A stretch of DNA of 64,000 nucleotides. Origin: Bradyrhizobium tropiciagri (GTDB lineage Bacteria > Pseudomonadota > Alphaproteobacteria > Rhizobiales > Xanthobacteraceae). Made by a program: the position numbers and the translations under genes. Within the stretch, counting starts at the first letter, position 1. Each line of letters opens with the position of its first letter. The notes beneath the pieces were generated by a model, which made no database searches, was not told where the DNA came from, and saw nothing but the letters and a program-made list of their open reading frames with translations. Shown here one piece after another: positions 32,229 to 41,132 of the stretch. Location: positions 434,001 through 498,000 of the forward strand of contig NZ_JAFCKF010000001.1 of assembly GCF_018130545.1 (NCBI RefSeq), written 5' to 3'.

Positions 32229-34304
32229 TCAAAGCGCGAGTTGCAGCCGCCCCTCACCGTCCGTCTCCGGCTGCGCCGGCACGGCGCAGCAGATCAGCAC
32301 CTCGTCATCATCAACCTCGGCGGTCGGCTCCCTCAGATAGGTCACGGCACCGGCCTGCAATTGGGTTCGGCAGCTTCCGCAATTGCCTTCCCGGCAACTG
32401 AACGCGGGGCTGAGACCGCGCGCCTCCGCGAGCTCGAGCAGCGTTCCCGACTCCGGCGTCCAGCGCGCCTCCTTCATCGATGCGGTGAAGGCAACCGGCA
32501 CCGACGTGGTCGCGGCAGGCCGGCGCGGCGGCGCCGCGGTGACGGCGTCCCGCTTCCTCACCAGCGACGACGGGCCGAACGCTTCGGCGTGGATCCTGTT
32601 GTCGGCGACGTTGTAGCCGCGCAGCGCGTCATAGAGCGATTGGGTGAATTGCGGCGGCCCGCACAGATAGAAGTCGTAATCATTGAACGGCAACACGCGC
32701 GACAGCAGCGCCATGTCGATCCGCCCCGCGGCGTCGTAGTCGGTGCCCTGCTCGGCACCATCGATATCACTGAGCACGCGGATGATCCGCACGGCACCAC
32801 CAGCGGCATCGGCGAGTTGCCGCAATTCGTCGCTGAACGCGCGGTCCGCCTTGGCATGCGCGGCCTGGAACAGGAAGGTCGGCCGGATGCCGCGGGTGCG
32901 CAGCCCCTCATAGACCACGTGGCGCAGCATCGCGAGCAGCGGCGTGATGCCGACACCGCCGGCGAGCAACACGGCCGGCCGCTTCTCCCGGGCATCGATC
33001 GTGAAGCCACCACCCGGCGCGCGGGCTTCAATGATATCGCCGACACGGACGTGGTCATGGAGATGCTGTGATACCAGCCCGTCGCGCTTGACGCTGATGC
33101 GGTACATACCATCCGACGGCGCGACCGACAGCGTGTAGGTGCGGATGACAGGCTTGTCGGCGCCGGGCAACGCGATGCGGATCGGCAGATGCTGTCCCGC
33201 CTGGTGCGGCAGCCGCCCTGCGCCGTCGTCCGGCTGGAGGTGAAACGAACGGATCGCGCGGCTCTCGTCGACGATCCCGGTGACCTTGAACGGACGCCAC
33301 CGCGTCGCAAGTTCGGCCGCGCGGATGCGATCAGCGGCCTGCGCCCAATCGCCGGTCATCAGCGCGTTCGGCGACCAGCCGTCGGCGCGGAACGCCCAGC
33401 GAAGCGGCAACGCGCCGCGCCTGCGCACCACGCGGCGCGCACGAAAACTCCACAGACGTTCGGCGCCCTGGAATGCCGCAATCTCAGGCGAATCCAGGAT
33501 CACCTCGGCATCGCCGGTCAGCTGCAGCAGGTCGCCGGTCTCGAAATCGGCAAACACCAGCCCGGCCTTGCCGTTGACGAAGATGTTGCCGAGCGTGTTG
33601 AAGAACAGATTGCCGGCGAAATCGGGGATCGTCAGCGTGCCGTCATTGGCGACGCGGACGAAGCCAGCTCTGCCGCCGCGATGCGAGACGTCGACCTGAC
33701 GGCGGTCCTCACGCTCGGCATAGGACGCCACGAAGAACGTATCCGCCGCCTTTATCATGTCGCGCGCGGCCTGATCGAGCGCCGTGCTCGTCTCGATCTC
33801 TCCGTTGAAAGGTTCTTCCGGCGCGCGCACGAAGCCGAAATCGCGCAGCTGGATGTATTGCGGGCAATTGCCGAAGCTCTGATCGAGCTCGAAACTGAGC
33901 GCTTTGCCGGACGATCCGCGCAGCAGCCCGTTGGCGCGGTTGCGCCGTCGCGTGTGCAATTCGATTCCCAATAGTCCGATCGCATCGCCTTCGCGCATGC
34001 CTTCGCTGACGGGATCGGAGGGGTCGGGCTGCGCATCGATCTCGAGACTGCGCGGGGTCGGCGAGGCGATGAAGCCGGGCCGGCCGGCCAGCAGCGAAGC
34101 CCATGCATCGCCGCTGCGGTCCACGCTGCCGACCACGACGAAGGGAATCTGCGCGAAGAACTCGCGATGCTGGTCGGGCATGAAGTCGCGCACCGCGCGC
34201 TGGCCGACCGCTGCCATCTTCTCGACGACGCCCGCCGTCTGCTGGATTGCGATCTCGCCGGCATGCCAGGCCGGGAGCTTGCTCTTGGTTCGCCTGTCGC
34301 TCAT
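32229..34304 (-). CDS. PPOX - ferredoxin reductase - 2Fe-2S ferredoxin fusion protein
   Basis: A 691-residue cytosolic flavo-iron-sulfur protein. Residues about 30-330 are a pyridoxamine-phosphate-oxidase-like flavin barrel (FFAQIPFVVVGSVDRSGDAW, GFIASPTPRSLEID). About 345-590 form a ferredoxin-NADP-reductase unit with the FAD motif RTYTLSVAP and NAD(P) motifs GGVGITPLLAML and YLCGPPQF. The end is a plant-type ferredoxin with CREGNCGSC and a later ICC. Electrons could run from NAD(P)H through FAD to the iron-sulfur cluster and on to the PPOX flavin. It follows the GST gene by 62 bases on the same strand. Substrate unknown. Confidence 0.92.
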   Translation of the reverse strand: MSDRRTKSKLPAWHAGEIAIQQTAGVVEKMAAVGQRAVRDFMPDQHREFFAQIPFVVVGSVDRSGDAWASLLAGRPGFIASPTPRSLEIDAQPDPSDPVSEGMREGDAIGLLGIELHTRRRNRANGLLRGSSGKALSFELDQSFGNCPQYIQLRDFGFVRAPEEPFNGEIETSTALDQAARDMIKAADTFFVASYAEREDRRQVDVSHRGGRAGFVRVANDGTLTIPDFAGNLFFNTLGNIFVNGKAGLVFADFETGDLLQLTGDAEVILDSPEIAAFQGAERLWSFRARRVVRRRGALPLRWAFRADGWSPNALMTGDWAQAADRIRAAELATRWRPFKVTGIVDESRAIRSFHLQPDDGAGRLPHQAGQHLPIRIALPGADKPVIRTYTLSVAPSDGMYRISVKRDGLVSQHLHDHVRVGDIIEARAPGGGFTIDAREKRPAVLLAGGVGITPLLAMLRHVVYEGLRTRGIRPTFLFQAAHAKADRAFSDELRQLADAAGGAVRIIRVLSDIDGAEQGTDYDAAGRIDMALLSRVLPFNDYDFYLCGPPQFTQSLYDALRGYNVADNRIHAEAFGPSSLVRKRDAVTAAPPRRPAATTSVPVAFTASMKEARWTPESGTLLELAEARGLSPAFSCREGNCGSCRTQLQAGAVTYLREPTAEVDDDEVLICCAVPAQPETDGEGRLQLAL

Positions 34305-34366
34305 CACCTCGCCCTCCCTCTCGGGGCTTGGACGGGCGCACCGCAAAGGCACGCCCGATCAACCTG

Positions 34367-34984
34367 TCACGCCGCTGCCGCCAGCCCGACGGGGGTCTTG
34401 GCAAAGGGCACGAAGCCGGGCAGCGCCTCGATCCGGCGCAAGAACGCGACAACGCGCGGATAGGCGGAGAGATCGACGTTGCCTTCGGGCGCGCTCGACA
34501 GATAGCTGTAGAGCGCGATGTCGGCGATGGTCGGCTGCGCGCCGACCAGCCAGTCCCGGTTGGCCAGATGGGCTTCGAGCCGCTTCAGCAGCACATGGGC
34601 GCGCGCGATCACGTCTTCCGGATTGAACTTGGCGCCGAACACGGTGACGAGCCGTGCCGCAGCGGGCCCGAAGGCGAGATCGCCGGCGGCGACCGACAGC
34701 CAGCGCTGCACGGCGGCAGCGCCCTTCGCGTCCTGCGGCAGCCAGTCGGTGCGGCCGAGCTTGGTCGCGAGATAGACCAGGATCGCATTGGAGTCAGGAA
34801 TGATGGTGCCGTCGTCGTCGAGCACCGGCACCTGGCCGAACGGATTGAGCGTGAGGAATTCCGGCGTCTTCTGCGCGGCGGACTTCAGGTCCACCTCGAC
34901 CAGTTCGTGCGGAATGCCCAGCAGGGACAAGAACAGCCGCGCGCGATGCGCGTGGCCGGACAGAGCAAAGTGATAAAGCTTCAT
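34367..34984 (-). CDS. Glutathione S-transferase family protein
   Basis: A 205-residue GST: thioredoxin-like N-terminal domain with [20 protein letters not shown], the cis-Pro motif [20 protein letters not shown] (glutathione site), and an all-helical C-terminal domain ([20 protein letters not shown] with the N-capping Asp). It is likely the first gene of a two-gene unit with the PPOX-ferredoxin fusion; an AT-rich region with a palindrome lies upstream. A detoxification or redox role is plausible. Confidence 0.93.
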   Translation of the reverse strand: MKLYHFALSGHAHRARLFLSLLGIPHELVEVDLKSAAQKTPEFLTLNPFGQVPVLDDDGTIIPDSNAILVYLATKLGRTDWLPQDAKGAAAVQRWLSVAAGDLAFGPAAARLVTVFGAKFNPEDVIARAHVLLKRLEAHLANRDWLVGAQPTIADIALYSYLSSAPEGNVDLSAYPRVVAFLRRIEALPGFVPFAKTPVGLAAAA

Positions 34985-35079
34985 GGCGCCGTTCCTGATG
35001 TCGTGGGCGGGGTCATCCCGACCGCGAGCTCAAGATGGCGCATTGCATCTATTATTATAATTATCGTTGTTGTAACTTC

Positions 35080-35102
35080 ATTATTGCATATACCGCAATA
35101 AT
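35080..35102. promoter_or_regulatory. AT-rich palindrome ATTATTGC-N7-GCAATAAT
   Basis: Perfect 8-base inverted arms at 35080-35087 and 35095-35102 inside a stretch of about 75 bases that is far more AT-rich than its surroundings. It sits upstream of the GST gene, just past the Rieske gene stop at 35116, and looks like an operator (MarR- or LysR-type size) or promoter for the GST-fusion operon. Confidence 0.55.
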
Positions 35103-35115
35103 ACCGAAGTACCTG

Positions 35116-35529
35116 TTACATCTCGACGATCACGTAATTGTCCTCAATGTGCACCGGAAACGTCTCGGCGACATATGGCCCCTTCTGCAACTCCGCGCCG
35201 CTCTCGACCGCGACCGGATAGGAGCGGATCCTGAACCGCGTCGGATCGAACCAGGACTGGCCGTTGCGGATGTCGAATTCCCAGCCGTGCCACGGACAGC
35301 GCAGCATCTCGCCGACGCGATCGCGCTGATAGACGCCGGGCTCCGGCGATGTCAGCCGCGCCACGCAGGCCGCCTTCTCCAGCGGCGCACCCTCATGCGG
35401 ACAGCGATTGAGCAGCGCGAAGAACTCGCCATTGACGTGGAACACGACGATGTCGCGCCCCTCGAGGCCGAACACCTTGTTGCCGCCGGCAGGAATCTCG
35501 CTGGTGCGCGCGACGATGTGACGGGTCAT
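35116..35529 (-). CDS. Rieske 2Fe-2S ferredoxin-type protein
   Basis: A 137-residue single Rieske domain. The cluster ligands are visible as NRCPHEGAPL (Cys43, His45) and LRCPWHGWEFD (Cys78, His81). The length and soluble start fit the ferredoxin component of ring-hydroxylating or other Rieske oxygenase systems. The gene begins one base after the stop of the amidohydrolase upstream, so the three genes form an operon. No oxygenase alpha subunit or reductase is encoded here, so its redox partner must be elsewhere. Confidence 0.92.
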   Translation of the reverse strand: MTRHIVARTSEIPAGGNKVFGLEGRDIVVFHVNGEFFALLNRCPHEGAPLEKAACVARLTSPEPGVYQRDRVGEMLRCPWHGWEFDIRNGQSWFDPTRFRIRSYPVAVESGAELQKGPYVAETFPVHIEDNYVIVEM

Positions 35530-35530
35530 C

Positions 35531-36649
35531 TCAATCCTGGAATTTATAGACCGCGCGGGCGTTGCTGTTGAATATCTTGCGGCGCTCGGCTTCCGTCAGC
35601 GGCGTCTTGAAGGCGTAGCGCGCGTCGTCATAATCCCAGTGCGGATAGTCCGACGAGAACAAGAGCCGGTCGATGCCGACCCATTCGATCAGCTGACGCA
35701 AATGCTTCGCTTCATCGGGCTCGTCGATCGGCTGGGTGGTGAACCAGAAATTCTGCTTCACGTATTCGCTGGGCCTGCGCTTGAGATGCGGCACCTCGCT
35801 GCGGAAGCGCTCGAAGTGCTGATCCATCCGCCACATCGTCGCGGGAATCCAGCCGAAGCCGCCCTCGATGAACACGATCTTCAGGTTCGGGAAGCGCTCC
35901 GGAACGCCTTCCAGCACCAGGCTCGTGAGGTTCGAGGCCACCGTGTGTGCGTTCGACTGATGCTCCTCGCAATAATATGACGGCCAGCCGCTACCGGTCG
36001 GCGCGTGCCCGCCATAGCCGCCGACATGGATGCCGAGCGGCAGATCGAGCGCTTGCGCCCGCTCATAGATCGGCCAGTAGCGGCGGCGGCCGAGCGGCTC
36101 GTTGGCGCGCGGCGAGACGTTGATCTGGATGTATTCGCCAGTCTTGGCGCAGCGCTCGATCTCGGCAAGGCCGAGGTCGGAGCCGTCCTGCCCGACTAGG
36201 ATCGAGGCCTTCAGCCTGGGATCGCGATGCGCCCAGAACGCAAGCTGCCAATCGTTGATGGCGCGCTGGATCGCGGCGCCGAATTCCAGATTCTGCTGCG
36301 AGAAAATGAAGAGGTCGAGCACCTGCAGAATGCCGAACTCGACATCGAAGGGATCGAGATGCTGCTTGCGCATGAAATCGAGATCGGAACCCGGCACGCC
36401 GCCAGTCGGCGGCCAGGCATCGCGGCGCGCGATCAAGGGCGAAGAGCGCGGATACGGCGTGGTGCCGATATAGGGTGTGCGCAGATGGCTGCCGTATTCC
36501 TTCAGATGCTGCTGCCAGCGCTTCGGCAGGAATTCGTTGAGATCACTGTGCGCGTGAATGCTCGGATGGATGTCGCAATCGATGATCTTCAGCCGCGTCG
36601 CCGCGGTTGTCTCCTGATCGAGCATCGGGCGGTCGATGACATCACTCAT
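35531..36649 (-). CDS. Amidohydrolase-2 family (COG2159) metal-dependent hydrolase
   Basis: A 372-residue TIM-barrel hydrolase. Metal-site elements are visible: KIIDCDIHPSIHAHSDLNEF at the start, LGIHVGGYGGHAPTG with a barrel His, and the late Asp in LLFSSDYPHWDYDDAR. An AGGAGGATCG Shine-Dalgarno lies in the 12-base gap to the upstream paralogue. Members of this family decarboxylate or hydrolyse ring-cleavage products such as aminocarboxymuconate semialdehyde. With a Rieske protein next door, a role in aromatic or amide catabolism is plausible. Confidence 0.9.
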   Translation of the reverse strand: MSDVIDRPMLDQETTAATRLKIIDCDIHPSIHAHSDLNEFLPKRWQQHLKEYGSHLRTPYIGTTPYPRSSPLIARRDAWPPTGGVPGSDLDFMRKQHLDPFDVEFGILQVLDLFIFSQQNLEFGAAIQRAINDWQLAFWAHRDPRLKASILVGQDGSDLGLAEIERCAKTGEYIQINVSPRANEPLGRRRYWPIYERAQALDLPLGIHVGGYGGHAPTGSGWPSYYCEEHQSNAHTVASNLTSLVLEGVPERFPNLKIVFIEGGFGWIPATMWRMDQHFERFRSEVPHLKRRPSEYVKQNFWFTTQPIDEPDEAKHLRQLIEWVGIDRLLFSSDYPHWDYDDARYAFKTPLTEAERRKIFNSNARAVYKFQD

Positions 36650-36661
36650 GCGATCCTCCTC

Positions 36662-37723
36662 TTAGTTCAGCTTGAGACGCGGAAAGGTTTCAAGCGGGTT
36701 CTCAGCGCACATCCGCTCGACGAGACTTTTCGGCAGATGCGGCGGGACCGGATCGTCGCCGTCGAACTGCCAATGCGGATAGTCGGACGCGAACAGGAAC
36801 ATCTTGTCGGAGCCGATCTGGTCGATGATATCGGCAACACTCGTTGCATCCATCGGCGCGTCGAATGGCTGCATGGTGACGCGGAAATGGTCGCGGATGA
36901 TCGCGGCCGGCTCGCGCTCCACCCAGGGCACCTCGACGCGCACGCCGCGCCAGGTCTTGTTGGCGCGCCACATGAAGGCCGGCAGCCAGCTGACGCCCGA
37001 TTCCATCAGCACGACCGTGAGCCCGGGATACTTCCCGAACACGCCTTCATAGATCAGGCTCAGCGCCTGCGCCTGGAACGCCTGCGCCTCGGCGAGATAA
37101 TATTCGTAACGATAGGACGGCCAGCCGATCGAGCTCGGCGCGCCGCGGTAGGCACTGCCGGCATGGATCGCGATCGGCAGTTTGTATTTTTCGGCGGCCT
37201 GATAGATCGGCCAGTAATGCCGCCGCCCGAGCAGCGTCTCGTTTTGCGACGGCACCAGCACCGAGACGAACCGGTTATCGCCGGCGCGACGCTCGATCTC
37301 CTCGACGGCGAGATCCGGCGCCTGGATCGGCACCACGATCGAGGCGCGCAGCCGCGTGTCCTTCGCCAGCCATTCGGCCGCGATCCAATCGTTGATTGCC
37401 TTGCAGAAGTCCGCCGCCATGTAGGAATCGAACACCGCCTGGGCGCCATAGACGACGTTGCAGATCGCGTGGCTGGCGCCGAGCTGGTCGAACGCGCCGC
37501 GCTGCACCATCGCGAGATCGCTGCCCGGTTTGCGGCCGTCGGCCGGGCGCCAGTCGGCGCGACCGGACAGCGGCATCGACGGCGGATAGGAATTGAGGTC
37601 GAGCCCGTCGATGGCGCGGCTGACGACCTGTTCCTTCCAGTGATCGCTGAGATAAGGCAGCAGCGTGGTGCGCGTTCCCCCCACCGCGGGATGGATGTCG
37701 CAGTCGATGCGCGTAGCCGCCAT
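36662..37723 (-). CDS. Amidohydrolase-2 family (COG2159) hydrolase, paralogue
   Basis: A 353-residue paralogue of the preceding protein: TRIDCDIHPAVGGTRTTLLP, LPIAIHAGSAYRGAPSSIGW and MFLFASDYPHWQFDGDDPVP mark the same metal site. ATG 37723 follows GGGGAAC; other in-frame starts at 37753 and 37810 are less well supported. It is the first gene of the amidohydrolase-amidohydrolase-Rieske operon. Two related hydrolases in tandem suggest either successive steps or a heteromer. Confidence 0.9.
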   Translation of the reverse strand: MAATRIDCDIHPAVGGTRTTLLPYLSDHWKEQVVSRAIDGLDLNSYPPSMPLSGRADWRPADGRKPGSDLAMVQRGAFDQLGASHAICNVVYGAQAVFDSYMAADFCKAINDWIAAEWLAKDTRLRASIVVPIQAPDLAVEEIERRAGDNRFVSVLVPSQNETLLGRRHYWPIYQAAEKYKLPIAIHAGSAYRGAPSSIGWPSYRYEYYLAEAQAFQAQALSLIYEGVFGKYPGLTVVLMESGVSWLPAFMWRANKTWRGVRVEVPWVEREPAAIIRDHFRVTMQPFDAPMDATSVADIIDQIGSDKMFLFASDYPHWQFDGDDPVPPHLPKSLVERMCAENPLETFPRLKLN

Positions 37724-37952
37724 GGTGTTCCCCGGGATTGTCTTTGTCTTCATTGTTGGCAGCATCGCAGCCGCGAGACGGACTGTGCCGCCGATGGCGC
37801 GATCGTGCAAGCGGGTCCACGCGGGGCTGCCCTGTGCGCGCAGCCGCCCTCACGCGAAGTTGCGGGATCGCGTGTGAATGGCATCACCCATTCCGTCTGC
37901 GGGACGTGCTAGCGATTCCGCGCCGCGAAATGCGCCGCAACAGGAGACGGGA

Positions 37953-38444
37953 ATGAGGCTTGGAATCAGACTTGGCCGATTGACGATCCTCGCATGTTCA
38001 TTGTCGCTGGCCTCGTCCGCGACCTGGGCCGCGCCTGCGACCACCTCCGGCTCGGTCGCGCTGGCGCTCGCCGGCGTGGTGGCGCCCTATTCGTCGCTGC
38101 CGGCCAAGGAGAAAAAGGCGGTCGCCGCGTTCTTCAACGGCGACAGCAATGTCCACATCACCAGGAAGATCATCGTCACCGCAGACAAGGTCGTTTGCCG
38201 CGCCAGCAATGTCGCCATCACCTCGCGCTCCTGCGAGCTGAGCTTCGGCAGCAAGACCCATACCGTGAAAGGAAGCGAAGCCAACGCGATCTTCGCCACC
38301 GTGGCGTTGGCCGGCGTGCCTGCCGACGGCGCCGCCGGCACCAATTACGAGGCGCTGTCGAAACTGTCCTGCACGCTCGATCCGGCTGTCATCAAGGACA
38401 AGGCCGGCGGCGGCGCCGACTGCACTTTCGAGCCGGGGAACTAG
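37953..38444 (+). CDS. Secreted hypothetical protein, 163 residues
   Basis: A protein with an export signal (MRLGIRLGRLTILACSLSLA, cleavage near TWAAP) and a mature domain containing paired cysteines (VVCRASNVAITSRSCELSFG, KLSCTLDP, ADCTFEP) that could form two disulfides. CAGGAGACGGGA precedes ATG 37953. It stands alone, convergent with the DJ-1/PfpI gene 9 bases downstream. I do not recognise the family; periplasmic location is inferred. Confidence 0.8.
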   Translation: MRLGIRLGRLTILACSLSLASSATWAAPATTSGSVALALAGVVAPYSSLPAKEKKAVAAFFNGDSNVHITRKIIVTADKVVCRASNVAITSRSCELSFGSKTHTVKGSEANAIFATVALAGVPADGAAGTNYEALSKLSCTLDPAVIKDKAGGGADCTFEPGN

Positions 38445-38453
38445 CCGCCGCGC

Positions 38454-39164
38454 TCAATCGCCAACGACGACACCCAGCCTGGCCGCCACGCGGCGCGCGG
38501 TCTCTTCCCGCTGTGCCGTGATCGCGCGTGTCGCTTGCCGTGTCTGTTGCAGGATCTCGGGTGGCGCGGTCTCCGGCGTACCGCTGTTGAAGGGCGGCTC
38601 CGGCGCATACGCCATATAGAGCTGGATTGCTCGCGCCGCGTCGTCGCCACGCAGTTCGGCCGCCAGCCGCAACGCGCCATCGATGCCCGCGGTGACGCCG
38701 GCGGCAAAGATGAAGCTTCCGTCGATCACCACGCGCTCGTTCACCGGCGTGGCGCCAAACAACGGTAGCAGATGAAACGACGCCCAATGGGTCGTCGCCC
38801 TGCGCCCCTTCAAGAGCCCGGCCGCGCCGCACAGCAGCGCGCCGGTGCAGACCGAGAACAGGCGGCAGGCGCCTGCTGCCTGTTCGCGGATCCAGCCCAG
38901 GACCTCCTCGTCCTCCATCAGCGCCTCCTGACCGAAGCCGCCGGGCACGTGCAGCACATCGAGTGGCGGCGCCTCGGCCAGCGTGGCATCCGGCGTCAGC
39001 CGCAATCCCTTGAGGTCGCGCACCGGCGCCTTGGTCTTGGCGTAGATGCGGTAGGTCGAATTCGGAATCCGCGACAGCACCTCGAACGGACCGGTCAGGT
39101 CGATCTGATCGATGTCTTCGAACAGCAGCGACCCGATCCGCAAGTGGACATCATGAGCAATCAT
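38454..39164 (-). CDS. DJ-1/PfpI-family protein
   Basis: A 236-residue class I glutamine-amidotransferase-like domain. The nucleophile elbow is visible as CRLFSVCTGALLCGAAGLLK with the active-site Cys, and the start (IGSLLFEDIDQIDLTGPFEV) and DVLHVPGGFGQEALM are typical. It lacks an AraC DNA-binding domain. Isonitrile hydratase (InhA) belongs to this group, but the substrate is unknown. It is divergent from a GlxA-type regulator that contains the same domain, with only 17 to 53 bases between the starts. Confidence 0.9.
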   Translation of the reverse strand: MIAHDVHLRIGSLLFEDIDQIDLTGPFEVLSRIPNSTYRIYAKTKAPVRDLKGLRLTPDATLAEAPPLDVLHVPGGFGQEALMEDEEVLGWIREQAAGACRLFSVCTGALLCGAAGLLKGRRATTHWASFHLLPLFGATPVNERVVIDGSFIFAAGVTAGIDGALRLAAELRGDDAARAIQLYMAYAPEPPFNSGTPETAPPEILQQTRQATRAITAQREETARRVAARLGVVVGD

Positions 39165-39181
39165 CGAACTTCCCTCACACT

Positions 39182-40213
39182 ATGGACAAAGCACATCTAG
39201 CCCGGCACGCTTCGACGATGACGCCAAAGCCCCCACATTCTCCGCCAAACGCACGCCGCGCGATCGAAGTGCTGGCCTATCCGGCCGTGCAGTTGCTCGA
39301 CGTTACCGGGCCGTTGCAGGTGTTCGCGTCCGCCAACGCGCTGTCGGCCAAGGCAGGCAACGCCGAGCCCTACGACGTCCGCGTCGTTGCGAAGGATGGC
39401 CCGACGGTCCAGGCATCAGCGGGCGTCGGGCTCGCGGTGCATCCGTTGCCAGGCATCGGCAGCGCGGTCGACACGCTGCTGATTCCGGGCGGCGACGGCG
39501 TCAACGCCGCGGCGGCGGATGCCGTGCTGGTCGACTGGGTGCGCGAACGCGCAGGCGACGCACGCCGCACCGCGTCGGTCTGCACCGGCGCGTTCCTGCT
39601 CGCCGCATCGGGCGCCCTCGATGGCCGTCGCGCCGTGACCCATTGGGGATTCTGGCAGGAGCTCGCCGAGCGCTTTCCCGAGGTCCGCGTCGAGTCCGAT
39701 CCGATCTTCGTGCGCGACGGATCGTTCTGGACTTCGGCCGGCGTCACCTCCGGCATCGATCTGGCATTGGCGCTGGTGGAAGATGACCTCGGCCGCGCAA
39801 CGGCTCTCGCCGTCGCCCGCTATCTCGTGGTGTTTCTCAAGCGGCCCGGCGGACAGGCGCAGTTCAGCGAAGTGCTGTCGCTGCAAACGACCGACGACAG
39901 GTTCGGCGCGCTGCATGACTGGATCAGCGGTCATCTCGCCGACGACCTCTCGCTTGCGACGCTGGCGAAACAGGCCGGCATGAGCGAACGCAGCTTCAGC
40001 CGGCACTACGCCGATGCAACCGGGCTGACGCCGGCGCGCGCGATCGAGCGGCTGCGGGTTGAGGGCGCGCGCCATCTGCTCTCGGAGACCCGCCTGCCGA
40101 TCAAGCGGATCTCGCAGCGCTGCGGTTTCGGCTCCGAGGAGACGATGCGCCGCAGCTTCATGCGATTGTTGGCGACCACGCCGCAGGACTACCGCGCCAG
40201 ATTTGCGGGCTGA
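39182..40213 (+). CDS. GlxA-family AraC-type transcriptional regulator
   Basis: A 343-residue regulator with an N-terminal DJ-1/PfpI-like domain (IEVLAYPAVQLLDVTGPLQV, RTASVCTGAFLLAASGALDG) and a C-terminal AraC helix-turn-helix pair (DLSLATLAKQAGMSERSFSR, LPIKRISQRCGFGSEETMRR). It probably controls the divergent PfpI gene or itself. Start uncertain: ATG 39182 leaves only 17 bases to the divergent start codon, so ATG 39218 is equally likely. Confidence 0.92.
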   Translation: MDKAHLARHASTMTPKPPHSPPNARRAIEVLAYPAVQLLDVTGPLQVFASANALSAKAGNAEPYDVRVVAKDGPTVQASAGVGLAVHPLPGIGSAVDTLLIPGGDGVNAAAADAVLVDWVRERAGDARRTASVCTGAFLLAASGALDGRRAVTHWGFWQELAERFPEVRVESDPIFVRDGSFWTSAGVTSGIDLALALVEDDLGRATALAVARYLVVFLKRPGGQAQFSEVLSLQTTDDRFGALHDWISGHLADDLSLATLAKQAGMSERSFSRHYADATGLTPARAIERLRVEGARHLLSETRLPIKRISQRCGFGSEETMRRSFMRLLATTPQDYRARFAG

Positions 40214-40232
40214 TCAGGACCGCATCACAAAC

Positions 40233-40258
40233 GCACGCCGGCCTCATGGCCGGCGTGC
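40233..40258 (+). terminator. Hairpin after the GlxA-type regulator
   Basis: A perfect 11-bp stem GCACGCCGGCC / GGCCGGCGTGC with a TCAT loop, 20 bases after the stop codon. There is no strong T tract. It lies between convergent genes and could work on both strands. Confidence 0.7.
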
Positions 40259-40285
40259 AGTGACAGGGTTTCAGGTGAAAGCGCC

Positions 40286-40834
40286 TCAGCCATTCCAGGC
40301 ATGCGCCTGCAACGCCGGCTCCAGCGGCGGATTGGTCACGCTGCCGGTGTAGTTCGTGATGGTGGACGCCGCCACGATGGTGATCACCTCGAGCAGCAAT
40401 TCCTTGCTGAACCCTGCGGCCAGGAACTTCTCCGTGTCCTGATCGTCGAGCCGACCGCGCTTCTCGATCAACGTCCTCGCCAATGTCGAGAGCGCGCCGA
40501 GTTGCTTGTTCGCGGGCGAGCGGCCGGCACGCATCGCATCGACATCAGCCGGATCGAGCCCAGCCTGCAAGCCCAGTGCGGAATGCAGCGCGACCGCCCA
40601 GGCACTGGCGTTGGTCACCGCGTCGGTGAGCAGCACGGTCTGGATCTGCTGCTCGGTGAAGCTGCCGCCATGTACCTTGTCGAAGATGTGGAGAAAGCTT
40701 TGGATCAGCACGGGCGACGTCGCCATCGCGGCCGCAAGGTTGGGGATCATGCCAAACCGCGCCTCGACCTCGCGCAAGGTCGGCTTCGAAGCTTCGGGGG
40801 CGCTATCGAACGTGTGAACAGGAAAGCGTGTCAT
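40286..40834 (-). CDS. Carboxymuconolactone decarboxylase (CMD) family protein
   Basis: A 182-residue all-helical AhpD-like protein. The usual CMD region is VLLTDAVTNASAWAVALHSA followed by LGLQAGLDPADVDAMRAGR; the position normally occupied by the CxxC of peroxidase members reads NASAWAVALH, so the redox-active cysteine pair is missing. ATG 40834 has GAGG upstream. It is a non-peroxidase CMD-fold protein of unknown substrate. Confidence 0.87.
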   Translation of the reverse strand: MTRFPVHTFDSAPEASKPTLREVEARFGMIPNLAAAMATSPVLIQSFLHIFDKVHGGSFTEQQIQTVLLTDAVTNASAWAVALHSALGLQAGLDPADVDAMRAGRSPANKQLGALSTLARTLIEKRGRLDDQDTEKFLAAGFSKELLLEVITIVAASTITNYTGSVTNPPLEPALQAHAWNG

Positions 40835-41132
40835 GGGAACTGCCTCTTTGCTGTGTTGATTGAACCCTGGCGGTGTCGGACGCTGAGCTGCTGCGGTCGG
40901 CACGCGAGCAACCGGGTTCGATGCAGGCAATCTAGACGCGCGCCGACACGAGCGTTCGCCAAACTCCCCACATTCCGCGCCACCTGCCCGGCCGCACGGA
41001 TGCGCACAAATGCGGACAAGTCGGCACCGCGCCATCGGCCGAGTGCCTAAGCTTACAGGGATTGACCGTTGCGACATGTCGGCCTGTCGCCGACGTTCTG
41101 CTCACTCAATTCCTTCAATTCCAAATGGCGAC

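Noticed and set aside
36227-37912. 561-codon plus-strand frame over the amidohydrolase genes
   Set aside because: Antisense shadow with no recognisable motif; both hydrolases on the minus strand are convincing.
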